A stretch of DNA of 64,000 bases from Winogradskyella sp. GTDB lineage: Bacteria > Bacteroidota > Bacteroidia > Flavobacteriales > Flavobacteriaceae. Positions within the stretch are counted from its first letter, which is position 1. The number at the start of each line of letters is the position of its first letter. Both the position numbers and the translations under genes were made by a program. The notes under the pieces were generated by a model. That model had not been told where the DNA came from, made no database searches, and saw only the letters and a list, made by a program, of their open reading frames with translations. This document shows positions 28,601 to 36,311 of this stretch, one piece after another. The stretch covers positions 1 through 64,000 of the forward strand of contig NZ_JABSST010000004.1 in NCBI RefSeq assembly GCF_013213975.1. The letters are read 5' to 3'.

Positions 28601-30160
28601 AACCTGAGCAAAGAGCTGTTTAAAATAATTGTAGACTAATTGTGGACGTTCAGATAATACCGCAATTGGCGCATCGCTACCCATGGATCCAATAGGTTCT
28701 TTACCTAGTTGCGCCATTGGTCTGATGATGGTATTTAAATCCTCTCGGGTGTAACCAAAGACTATTTCTCGCTTTTTTAAATCTATTTCATCATATAATA
28801 TTGGCCCTTTCTTCGCAGAAATATCCTTTAAGTGAACTAAGTTTTTATTGAGCCACTGTCTATAAGGGTATTTAGATGCTATTTCTTCTTTTATTTCCTC
28901 ATCATTTACAATTCTTCCCTTATTCATGTCTACCAAGAACATCTTCCCTGGTTCTAGCCTTCCATGAAATTCAACGTTCTCTGGTTTAATATCAACTACA
29001 CCTGTTTCTGAGGACATGATAACATTTCCACTTTTTGTAACGGTATAGCGCGATGGACGTAGACCGTTTCTATCCAGAACTGCTCCGATGTAATTACCAT
29101 CTGTGAATGGTATAGAAGCTGGGCCATCCCATGGTTCCATTAAGCAAGAATTATACTCGTAGAATGCGCGTTTAGCATCAGACATATTTGGGTTTTTTTC
29201 CCAAGCTTCTGGAACAAGCATCATCATTGCTTCTGGCAAAGAACGCCCTGTCATTAAGAGTAATTCTACAACCATGTCTAAGGTTGCTGAATCCGACTTA
29301 CCTTTTAAAATGGTCGGTATAACTCTTTTAATGTCATCACCAAACGCCTCACTCCGCATAATTTCTTCGCGTGAAAACATTCGAGAGACATTTCCTCTAA
29401 GGGTGTTAATCTCACCATTATGACATATGTATCTGAATGGTTGAGCCAAATCCCACGTTGGGAAGGTGTTGGTTGAGAAACGTTGGTGTACAAGTGCTAA
29501 CCTGGTATCTAATGCCGAATTAAAGAGATCTAGATAATATTCGTTGATGTGCTCTGGCTTTAATAATCCCTTATAAATGATAATTTTTGTTGACAAACTA
29601 GGAACATAAAAGACTTTAGATTCTGAAAGTTTAGAATTATAAATAGTGTGTTCTGTAATTTTACGTGCAGCAAAAAGTTTTAAATTAAACGCTTTGTCGG
29701 TTTGTTCTGGGTGAGACTTGCCAATGAATATTTGTTTAACAAACGGTTCTGTAGATTTGGCAATTTCACCGAGAATTTTACTGTTTACAGGAACATCTCT
29801 CCAGCCAAATAATTTTAGTCCTTGATTAGCGATTTCTTTTTCAAAAACATCAATACAAAATTGACGTTGATTTTCTTTTCTTGGTAAGAACACATTACTT
29901 ACTGCGTATTGCCCTGGTTTCGGCAACTCGAATTCGCAAAAAATCTTAAAAAACTTATGTGGAATATCAATTAAAATTCCAGCACCATCTCCAGTAACAC
30001 CATCCGAACTAACTGCACCACGATGTTCTAATTTCACTAAAATTTCTAACGCTTTGTGTATGATATCATTTGAACGTTTTCCAGTAAGGCTACAAATAAA
30101 ACCAGCACCACAATTATCATGTTCAAATTCGGGCAAATAAAGACCTTGTTTCTTCAGCAT
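25658..30160 (-). CDS. gltB: Glutamate synthase, large subunit
   Basis: A 1500-residue enzyme that moves the glutamine amide onto 2-oxoglutarate. The class II amidotransferase begins with a short propeptide and the nucleophile Cys17 (EHDNCGAGF). The central and FMN-binding synthase domains follow. The [3Fe-4S] cysteines are visible in CHLNTCPVGIA. The C-terminal GXGXG beta-helix domain is at about 1230-1440 (GKGLSGGKLII, GAGMSGGIAYV). It is divergent from a porin-amt-PII-like group, which fits coordinated nitrogen uptake and assimilation. Confidence 0.97.
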   Translation of the reverse strand: MLKKQGLYLPEFEHDNCGAGFICSLTGKRSNDIIHKALEILVKLEHRGAVSSDGVTGDGAGILIDIPHKFFKIFCEFELPKPGQYAVSNVFLPRKENQRQFCIDVFEKEIANQGLKLFGWRDVPVNSKILGEIAKSTEPFVKQIFIGKSHPEQTDKAFNLKLFAARKITEHTIYNSKLSESKVFYVPSLSTKIIIYKGLLKPEHINEYYLDLFNSALDTRLALVHQRFSTNTFPTWDLAQPFRYICHNGEINTLRGNVSRMFSREEIMRSEAFGDDIKRVIPTILKGKSDSATLDMVVELLLMTGRSLPEAMMMLVPEAWEKNPNMSDAKRAFYEYNSCLMEPWDGPASIPFTDGNYIGAVLDRNGLRPSRYTVTKSGNVIMSSETGVVDIKPENVEFHGRLEPGKMFLVDMNKGRIVNDEEIKEEIASKYPYRQWLNKNLVHLKDISAKKGPILYDEIDLKKREIVFGYTREDLNTIIRPMAQLGKEPIGSMGSDAPIAVLSERPQLVYNYFKQLFAQVTNPPLDGIREELITDISLTLGSDVNLFDINATHCKKLKIQNPVISKHDLDKIRNFDSNPDFQVTSISMLYEVSKGLNELEVALENLIAQASKAIDDGTNIIILSDRYVNENQAPIPALLACSYVNHALHKLGKRSQVSIIIESAEPREVHHFALLFGFGASAINPYIVNEIVQEQINSKDVTDLEYLTAIKNYNKAIGKGILKVMNKIGISTLNSYRASQLFECIGINTATVQKYFPNTPTRIQGVGLREIEQEIVKRHRKAFQKDDTHIDIQVGGDYRWRRGQEKHMFNPLTVAKLQEAVRTNKATTYKEYSQLVNDQSKHLMTIRGLFEFDQFDPIPLDEVEPWTEIVKRFKTGAMSYGSISKEAHENLAVAMNRIGGKSNSGEGGEDQERFYKSSQGDWRNSAIKQIASGRFGVTSNYLTNANEIQIKIAQGAKPGEGGQLPGPKVNREIAKTRNSTPYVGLISPPPHHDIYSIEDLSQLIYDAKSANRAARINVKLVSEVGVGTVAAGVAKAKADVILISGFDGGTGASPLTSLRHAGLPWELGIAEAQQTLVMNDLRNRIVLECDGQLKTGRDVAIACLLGAEEFGFATAPLVASGCIMMRVCHLNTCPVGIATQNPELRKKFKGKPEHVVNYMYFVAQELREIMAKLGFRTVNEMVGQVQKLNRNKAIEHYKASGIDLTPILHKVEVSEDVKLYNTDTQDHNLETHLDFKIIRQAHQALFRRQRTDLELPITNIDRAVGAIVSNEISKIYGANGLPEDTINIDFTGSAGQSFGAFTTKGVSMTVHGNTNDYLGKGLSGGKLIIKVPKECTIVPEENIITGNVTLYGATSGEVYINGKAGERFCVRNSGAKAVVEGIGDHGCEYMTGGVAVILGSVGRNFGAGMSGGIAYVLDSDNTFESFCNSSELNIDPVSTVEDQVQLEQLVENHFLATGSPLARRLLDDWKNTLPKFKKILPEEYKQALLRLEKEEQLQTA

Positions 30161-30355
30161 ATCTCAAAAATTTCGCAAGTATTCTACTCCTATTATTAGC
30201 TCTAAGATAGACGCAAGAATTTGATTAAAAAAAAAGTCAATTCACTTTTCTCATATCCATAATTAAGTGATTTGTAAATGAAAAAATGGAAATTAAATGG
30301 ACGAAAAATGCAAAATTCATAATGAGATTAATCTATAAATAGACTTAAAAAATTA

Positions 30356-30369
30356 CGAAAACGTTTTCG
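30356..30369. promoter_or_regulatory. Perfect 14-bp palindrome, possible LacI-family-like operator
   Basis: CGAAAACGTTTTCG is fully self-complementary with a central CG. This form is typical of operators bound by LacI/PurR/CcpA-type repressors. It lies about 195 bp upstream of gltB and 234 bp upstream of the porin gene. No LacI-family gene is in the window, so the binding protein is unknown. Confidence 0.5.
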
Positions 30370-30526
30370 AAAAATTCATTTTAATAAGAATAATTTAATG
30401 AAAATGATAAAAATATGAATTTTATTCATTTTTTAAATTATTAAATTTTAAAAAAAATCATTATAAAAAATTATACCTCAAAATAAAATGGGTGTAAAAT
30501 GAGAAAATAATAAAAATAGTCTAATA

Positions 30527-30570
30527 TACCCCCTTTTTTTAGGGGTATTAAATAAAATAAAATAGTTTTG
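30527..30570 (+). promoter_or_regulatory. Promoter candidate of the porin-amt genes with adjoining inverted repeat
   Basis: TAGTTTTG (30563-30570) matches TAnnTTTG exactly and would start transcription about 27 bp before the porin ATG. The -33 area (TTTA near 30538-30541) lies inside an inverted repeat, ATACCCC (30527-30533) and GGGGTAT (30542-30548). A protein bound to this repeat would block or modulate the promoter. Confidence 0.55.
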
Positions 30571-30602
30571 ACCATTGACTAACGTTTAAAACAGATTGAA
30601 TT

Positions 30603-31631
30603 ATGAAAAAAATGTTTACCTTATGTATGTTCTCTTTAGCATTTGGATTATTTGCACAGGAAGAAGAGACAGAAGAAAAAAAGTCATTTAGTTTTAGTGG
30701 AAGTATTGACGCTTATTATAGGGCTAACTTAACTGCTCCAAATGATGAAGATGCTATTGCCCCAGGATCGTCTTTTGCCAATTTGCCAGGTTTCTCTCTT
30801 GGTATGGCTAATATTATTGCTTCTTATGAAGGAGAGAAGATTGGATTTGTTGCTGATTTAGTCTTTGGTCCTAGAGGAACAGACGCCATTTTTGCCTCAC
30901 CAATGTATTCTGCAACAGGGAACATTGTAAATCAATTATACGCCTACTGGAATGTAAATGAAAGTGTAACCTTAACCTTTGGTAATTTCAATACGTTCTT
31001 GGGTTATGAGGTTATTTCACCTGTAGCTAACTTTAATTATAGTACATCTTATCTTTTCTCTTATGGTCCTTTTAGTCATACAGGGTTAAAAGCAGACTTT
31101 GCTTTATCAGATGATTTAAGCTTAATGGTTGGTGTTTTTAATGACACGGATTTAACTGAATTTAATCCAACAGGTGATTATGCTGCTGGTGCCCAATTAG
31201 GTTACAAAGACCAGTATTTGAACTTATTATATGATCCATCATTTTTTGAAATTGATTTTACCGGGGGATTCAACCTTTCTGATGAATTCTTTTTAGGGAT
31301 TAACGCGGCTTATTTAAGTTTAGAAGATGATGCAGGTGGATTTATGGGTGCGGCTTTATATCCTCAGTACACTGTTTCCGATACGTCTGCAATAGGTTTA
31401 AGAGTGGAGTACTTTGCTGAAGATGAAAATTTTGGTGCTATTGGTTCTGGAGTTGCAGATACTAGTGTTATTGCTGCAACATTAACAGGAAGTTTTACAA
31501 TTGAAGATGATTTAATCATCAAGCCAGAAATACGACTGGATAGTGCCTCCGATGATGCGTTTATAGATAATGATTTAGCTGCAACAAAGAGTTTGGGTTC
31601 TTTCTTGATAGCTGCTGTCTATAAGTTCTAG
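30603..31631 (+). CDS. Outer-membrane beta-barrel porin (BBP2-like)
   Basis: A 342-residue secreted protein. It has a signal peptide (MKKMFTLCMFSLAFGLFAQ, probable cleavage after FAQ), then an acidic EEETEEKK stretch, then alternating aromatic/hydrophobic strands ending in VYKF, as in outer-membrane barrels. Segments such as YWNVNESVTLTFGNFNTFLGYE and SYLFSYGPFSHTGLK resemble the BBP2/OmpL-like porins common beside transporters in Bacteroidetes. It lies 35 bp upstream of amt and probably passes ammonium or another small nitrogen solute. The substrate is inferred from context. Confidence 0.8.
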   Translation: MKKMFTLCMFSLAFGLFAQEEETEEKKSFSFSGSIDAYYRANLTAPNDEDAIAPGSSFANLPGFSLGMANIIASYEGEKIGFVADLVFGPRGTDAIFASPMYSATGNIVNQLYAYWNVNESVTLTFGNFNTFLGYEVISPVANFNYSTSYLFSYGPFSHTGLKADFALSDDLSLMVGVFNDTDLTEFNPTGDYAAGAQLGYKDQYLNLLYDPSFFEIDFTGGFNLSDEFFLGINAAYLSLEDDAGGFMGAALYPQYTVSDTSAIGLRVEYFAEDENFGAIGSGVADTSVIAATLTGSFTIEDDLIIKPEIRLDSASDDAFIDNDLAATKSLGSFLIAAVYKF

Positions 31632-31666
31632 TACTACAAAAATTTAACTAACAAAAACAAATAATT

Positions 31667-32977
31667 ATGACTGACAACTTTTTAATGATATTGCCAAAAT
31701 TTATGGCGATTCAAGAAGCTGTTCCAGCGACAACAAAGGACATTGAAGATGCTGTATCGGCAATCAACGGTGACTTAGGGATGCTTTGGATGCTTCTTTC
31801 GGGAATCTTAGTATTTTTTATGCAAGCAGGGTTTACCCTTGTTGAATCTGGGATGACACGATCAAAAAATGCGGTAAATATCGCAATGAAAAACTTACTT
31901 GATATTTGTGTTGGATCACTAACGTATTGGTTAGTAGGGTATTCTTTAATGTATGGTGACACTTCTAACGGATGGTTCTTCTGGAGTGGTTTATTTCAAG
32001 GTGAAGGTGCGGATTTATTTTTCCAAACAATGTTTGCTGCAACAGCTGCAACAATTGTATCTGGTGCCATAGCTGGTAGAACAAAATATTCTACTTATGT
32101 TATTTTCTCTGTAGTAATGACTGCTTTAATTTATCCTATTTCAGGTGGGTGGCAATGGCAAGGCGAAGGCTGGTTAACAGAATTAGGTTTCATTGACTTT
32201 GCTGGATCTTCAATTGTTCATTCTGTAGGTGGATGGGCTGCTTTAGTTGCTGCTATTTTGGTAGGACCGCGAATTGGAAAATTTGTTGATGGAAAAGTAT
32301 TACCAATACCTGGACATAATCAAATCTTAGCGACTTTAGGTGTATTCATTCTTTGGTTAGGCTGGTTTGGATTTAACGGTGGATCTCAATTAGCTTGGGG
32401 AGGTGCAGATGCCATTGGAGCCTCAAATGTAGTGTTAATTACAAATATCGCAGCTGCAGCTGGTGGTTTAGGGGCATTAATTACTACTTGGATTTGGTAC
32501 GGAAAACCACATTTAGCGCAAACTTTAAACGGTGCTTTAGCTGGATTAGTGAGTATTACTGCTGGATGTGGAAATATGTCTTCTCAAGGTGCTTTCTTAG
32601 CCGGTTTATTAGGTGGAATTTTAGTTGTATTCTCTATCGAATTTATTGAGAAGAAATTAAAAATAGATGATGCTATTGGTGCCGTTTCTGTACACGGAGT
32701 AGTAGGTGTATGGGGAACTGTAGTTATTGGATTATGGGGAATTGACGGTGACACAGGTATTGGTTTATTCAATGGAGGTGGTATTACGCAACTTGGCGTA
32801 CAGGCTTTAGGTGCTTTAGCATATGCTGTTTGGGCTGTTGCTTTATCATGGATCGTTTTATTTACCTTAAAGAAAACAATTGGATTGCGTGTAAGTAAAG
32901 AAGTTGAAGAAAAAGGATTAGATTTGGCTGAACATGGAACTATTGCTTACCCCGGTAAGAGAGATAGAGGAGAATAG
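31667..32977 (+). CDS. amt: Ammonium transporter
   Basis: A 436-residue inner-membrane Amt/Rh channel with about 11-12 hydrophobic helices. Conserved elements are MQAGFTLVESGMTRSKNAVNIAMKN, GHNQILATLGVFILWLGWFGFNGGS (pore histidine region) and SVHGVVGVWGT (second pore histidine). It imports ammonium into the cytosol. Amt proteins usually pair with a PII protein that plugs the pore through its T-loop; the PII-like gene 210 bp downstream here lacks most of that loop. The downstream terminator suggests the two may be separate transcripts or partly read through. Confidence 0.96.
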   Translation: MTDNFLMILPKFMAIQEAVPATTKDIEDAVSAINGDLGMLWMLLSGILVFFMQAGFTLVESGMTRSKNAVNIAMKNLLDICVGSLTYWLVGYSLMYGDTSNGWFFWSGLFQGEGADLFFQTMFAATAATIVSGAIAGRTKYSTYVIFSVVMTALIYPISGGWQWQGEGWLTELGFIDFAGSSIVHSVGGWAALVAAILVGPRIGKFVDGKVLPIPGHNQILATLGVFILWLGWFGFNGGSQLAWGGADAIGASNVVLITNIAAAAGGLGALITTWIWYGKPHLAQTLNGALAGLVSITAGCGNMSSQGAFLAGLLGGILVVFSIEFIEKKLKIDDAIGAVSVHGVVGVWGTVVIGLWGIDGDTGIGLFNGGGITQLGVQALGALAYAVWAVALSWIVLFTLKKTIGLRVSKEVEEKGLDLAEHGTIAYPGKRDRGE

Positions 32978-33042
32978 ATTTTATATAAAATAATGAAACT
33001 TTACAAAGATTTTAAAATTGATCATATCATTTAGTTTTGTTA

Positions 33043-33081
33043 GCAAAACCCTCGGAATAAACTTTCGAGGGTTTGCATTTT
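33043..33081 (+). terminator. Terminator after amt
   Basis: GCAAAACCCTCG and CGAGGGTTTGC pair with a single bulged A around an 11-nt loop, followed by ATTTTAAA. It lies between amt and the PII-like gene. Confidence 0.75.
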
Positions 33082-33187
33082 AAATTATCAATAAAACTTG
33101 TATTATATCAATTAGACATTGTAAATCTTTAAATCTACCAGATTGATTCTTTATTCTAATTAATATTTCAGTTAATGCAATAAACAT

Positions 33188-33490
33188 ATGAAAAAGATAG
33201 AAGCAATAATTAAACAGCCTAAGTTTCCAGAAGTTAAATCTGCATTACATGATGTTGGGGTTAAGTTTTTCTCTTACTGGGAAGTTAATGCGGTATTAGA
33301 TGAAAATGATACGTTTAAAAAATTGTATCTATCCATTTTGGTTAATGATGATTTTGAAGAAGTTACTATAAAAGCAATTCTTCAATCTGCATTCACTGGG
33401 GACGATGGTGATGGGAGGATTTTTATTTCCTCAATAGATGAAATATATAAAATTCGAACTAAGGAAAAAGGATCAAGAACTTTAAGATAA
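33188..33490 (+). CDS. PII-like nitrogen regulator with shortened T-loop
   Basis: A 100-residue protein starting MKKIEAIIKQ, with the second PII signature TGDDGDGRIFIS (residues 70-81) and IRTKEKG (89-95). These hold the ATP-binding B- and C-loop residues. The region between FFSYWEV (28-33) and YLSILVNDD (47-55) is only about 13 residues. It lacks the usual glycine-rich T-loop with YRG and the modifiable tyrosine found in 112-residue GlnB/GlnK proteins. It is probably a trimeric nucleotide-binding protein that cannot be uridylylated at Tyr51 and may not plug Amt in the usual way. Confidence 0.85.
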   Translation: MKKIEAIIKQPKFPEVKSALHDVGVKFFSYWEVNAVLDENDTFKKLYLSILVNDDFEEVTIKAILQSAFTGDDGDGRIFISSIDEIYKIRTKEKGSRTLR

Positions 33491-33499
33491 TAGTCTTGT

Positions 33500-33525
33500 T
33501 TTATCAAATTTAGGCGTTTGATAAA
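33500..33525. other. Stem-loop after the PII-like gene
   Basis: TTTATCAAA and TTTGATAAA form a perfect 9-bp stem around TTTAGGCG. The outer GTC (33493-33495) and GAC (33526-33528) could extend it. There is no T tract, so it may act as an mRNA-stabilising structure rather than a terminator. Confidence 0.45.
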
Positions 33526-33588
33526 GACACTATAAAGAGACTCAACAATATTGTTTTTAGCTATTAGCTAAATTCATTTTTGTTAGTT

Positions 33589-33625
33589 AAACCCTCTAAG
33601 GTGATTTGATTTAGAGGGTTTTCTT
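33589..33625 (+). terminator. Terminator of the PII-like gene
   Basis: AAACCCTCTAA and TTAGAGGGTTT form an 11-bp stem followed by TTCTTT. It closes the nitrogen block before the convergent ppc gene. Confidence 0.85.
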
Positions 33626-33722
33626 TGCATTAGTAAGAGAATTAAATTTTTTAATCTGAAAATTAAAAAAGACCCATTCAATATTAAAACTAAATGGGCC
33701 TCAGTAAAAGTATTTTTTATTA

Positions 33723-36305
33723 CTACGCAGAATTACGGCTTGCATTAATGTTACCAAATAATGACCGTGTTACCATATTAGCATAAATCTTCATTTCTTC
33801 ATTGTCTGGTTTAATCCCAGCTTTTTCCATATCCTGAATCTTTTTCAAGGCATATTGTTGAATCGTTAATAAGGGTAGAACAATGGATTCTCTAACGTTA
33901 ATTGATGCTTTACCTGCAGGTTCTTCTTGCATTAATTCAGAATAACCAGTCAATTTAAGAATAAGGCGTTTAGAGGTTTCATATTCATCATAAATAATCT
34001 TCCAGAAGTCTCCGTATTCTTCATCATCTGCCATATATCTTGTTAAATCAAAAAAGGATTTAGATAGAGACATCATACTGTTTTCAATAAGTGTTTTAAA
34101 GAAATCAGATGTTTTAAATAAGATCTTTACCTTTTCAAATTCTCCATGGTCTTCATAGTACTTTAAGGCAGAACCTACACCAAAAAATCCAGGGACATTT
34201 TGTTTTAGTTGACTCCAAGATCCAACAAAAGGAATAGCTCTTAAATCTGAGAATACTAATCCATCAGATTTTCCACGTTTAGAGGGTCTACTACCAATAT
34301 TAGTTTTAGCGTAATACTTTAAAGTACTCATATGCTCTAAATACGGTATAAACTTTGGATGTGCTTTAAAATCTGAATACACCTTATAACTCCGTTCAGC
34401 TAAGTCAGTCATAACAACTCTGTTTTCAGGCGTCATACTTAGATCTGTATCACTGATACTATTGTAAATACCAGAACTTATTAATTGTTCTAAGTTGTAT
34501 TGTGAGGAATCTAAAGTTCCAAAGTTTGAACTAATCGTTTGTCCTTGAATAGTCAATTGTACTTCTTCATCTTCGATGGTTGGACCTAATGAGGCATAAA
34601 AGTTATGCGTTTTTCCACCTCCACGAGCAGGTGGTCCACCACGTCCATCAAAAAAGATGACTTTAATGCCATACTTTCTCGAAATCGCTGTTAAATTTTC
34701 TTTAGCTCTATAAATGGCCCAATTTGCCATTAAATAACCTCCATCTTTAGTACCGTCACTAAAGCCAAGCATAATGGTTTGTTTATTACCTCTAGATTTC
34801 AAATGTGCAGCATATTCTGGATTTGTATATAGCTCTTCCATAACCGTAGGTGCATTTTGTAAATCTGTTACAGTTTCAAAAAGAGGACCAATATCTACAG
34901 TTAGTTCATCTTGAAATGCCACTAATTTTAGCATGGCATACAATTGCATTACATTTAAAGTAGTTTGGTTGTTACTTATGATATAACGATTGGCAGCTTT
35001 CTCGCCATTATTCCCTTGAATGATCTTTATCACTTTCATGGTTTTTAAGGCTTTAAGGGTCTCTTCATCTTTAATTATAGATAAATCGACTTCACCCTTT
35101 ACCTTAGAAAGTATTTTAATTTGTTCCTTTTCAGATAAATCATGATAGTTTTCTGGAAAGACAGAACTACCGTTTTCTATTAAGGCATTAACCATATCAT
35201 TAAAAAACTGGGCGTGTTTTCTACTGTCTTGTCGGATGTCTAGATTAGCAAAGTGAAACCCAAATAAGTGAATTTTATTAAGCAAGCTATTGACTTCGGA
35301 GACATAAAGTGACTGGTGCTTATTGATTAGTAAATCCTTAATGACTTTCATTTCTGAGATGAAATGTTCAATAGTTAAATTAGATTCTTTATTGGTTATG
35401 ATTTTCCAGAGTTCTGTCTCCAATGCAACTATGCGTTCCTCTACACCAACAAATGTTAATTTTCGTCTTAAACGGCGTGCGTCTCTGTAATAGTTTTTTA
35501 TGACAGTTGAATGCAATCGTTCAGCAACACTAAGTGTTATCTCTGGTGTTACAAATGGATTGCCGTCGCGATCTCCTCCTGGCCAGAATCCAATATTGAT
35601 AATATCATTTTCAATTTCCTTGCCTTCGAAGATATTTTCTTGGATATAATCGTAAATTTTCCCAAAAGATTTATAAAAGACATTTTCTAAATACCATATT
35701 AAACTAACCGCCTCGTCATATGGAGTTGGTTTTTTATGTTTAAAGAATGGTGTCTTGCCTAATTGTGCTAATAAATTATTTATTCTTAACAGATCATTTT
35801 CTTGAATGGCCTCTGTTAAATCTGTAATAATACCCAAAACTGATCCTGGATAAAACTGAGTGGGATGTGCTGTTAAAACAATTCTTACTTTAAACTCCTC
35901 TAAGTATTTTTTAAGAGTATCCAATTTACCCTCCTTTGCGACAGACTCTTTTAAACTTCTTAGGGTGCCAATACCATCCATATTATTCACCACAGGGAAG
36001 GCAGCATCTTCAATAGCATCAAACAAAACTACTTGACGCTCGATATACTGTATAAACCTAAAAAGTAAATTAATACGGCTCTTTGGGGATCGTCTTGCCT
36101 GGTACTTCTTAAAAAATGTATCTACTATTGTAGTTGGGTCTTCTTGATTGGAAAATCCGTTTTTACAAGTTTCATGAAACAAGGGTAGTAAAACACCTGT
36201 TTTAGTAATTGTATCGAAAGGAAGTGTCATAAATATACTGTTATATATCTGATATTTAGACAATACACTTTGATTGAATCTTGTAAGTTTAGGTTGTGTT
36301 GGCAT
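33723..36305 (-). CDS. ppc: Phosphoenolpyruvate carboxylase (divergent Bacteroidetes type)
   Basis: An 860-residue enzyme that makes oxaloacetate from PEP and bicarbonate. The catalytic histidine lies in VLTAHPTQFYPGS (near residue 145). Other conserved blocks are FWPGGDRDGNPFVT, GFSDGTKDGGYLMANW, FFDGRGGPPARGGG and GSWSQLKQNVPGFFGVG. The C-terminus is NASRNSA, whereas the common family end is QNTG. It starts 6 bp after leuB on the same strand, so it may be the last gene of the leu operon. The oxaloacetate would feed the aspartate family made by thrABC. Confidence 0.92.
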   Translation of the reverse strand: MPTQPKLTRFNQSVLSKYQIYNSIFMTLPFDTITKTGVLLPLFHETCKNGFSNQEDPTTIVDTFFKKYQARRSPKSRINLLFRFIQYIERQVVLFDAIEDAAFPVVNNMDGIGTLRSLKESVAKEGKLDTLKKYLEEFKVRIVLTAHPTQFYPGSVLGIITDLTEAIQENDLLRINNLLAQLGKTPFFKHKKPTPYDEAVSLIWYLENVFYKSFGKIYDYIQENIFEGKEIENDIINIGFWPGGDRDGNPFVTPEITLSVAERLHSTVIKNYYRDARRLRRKLTFVGVEERIVALETELWKIITNKESNLTIEHFISEMKVIKDLLINKHQSLYVSEVNSLLNKIHLFGFHFANLDIRQDSRKHAQFFNDMVNALIENGSSVFPENYHDLSEKEQIKILSKVKGEVDLSIIKDEETLKALKTMKVIKIIQGNNGEKAANRYIISNNQTTLNVMQLYAMLKLVAFQDELTVDIGPLFETVTDLQNAPTVMEELYTNPEYAAHLKSRGNKQTIMLGFSDGTKDGGYLMANWAIYRAKENLTAISRKYGIKVIFFDGRGGPPARGGGKTHNFYASLGPTIEDEEVQLTIQGQTISSNFGTLDSSQYNLEQLISSGIYNSISDTDLSMTPENRVVMTDLAERSYKVYSDFKAHPKFIPYLEHMSTLKYYAKTNIGSRPSKRGKSDGLVFSDLRAIPFVGSWSQLKQNVPGFFGVGSALKYYEDHGEFEKVKILFKTSDFFKTLIENSMMSLSKSFFDLTRYMADDEEYGDFWKIIYDEYETSKRLILKLTGYSELMQEEPAGKASINVRESIVLPLLTIQQYALKKIQDMEKAGIKPDNEEMKIYANMVTRSLFGNINASRNSA

Positions 36306-36311
36306 TTTAAT

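Larger units (their letters stand above)
30161..30602. other. 442-bp AT-rich divergent control region (gltB / porin-amt)
   Basis: No ORF is convincing here. It contains a perfect 14-bp palindrome (30356-30369), an ATGAAT-TTT-ATTCAT repeat (30415-30429), an ATACCCC...GGGGTAT inverted repeat (30527-30548) and a promoter candidate for the porin. A possible minus-strand -7 for gltB (TATCTTAG) lies near 30205. I see no sigma-54 type GG-N10-GC element. Confidence 0.6.
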
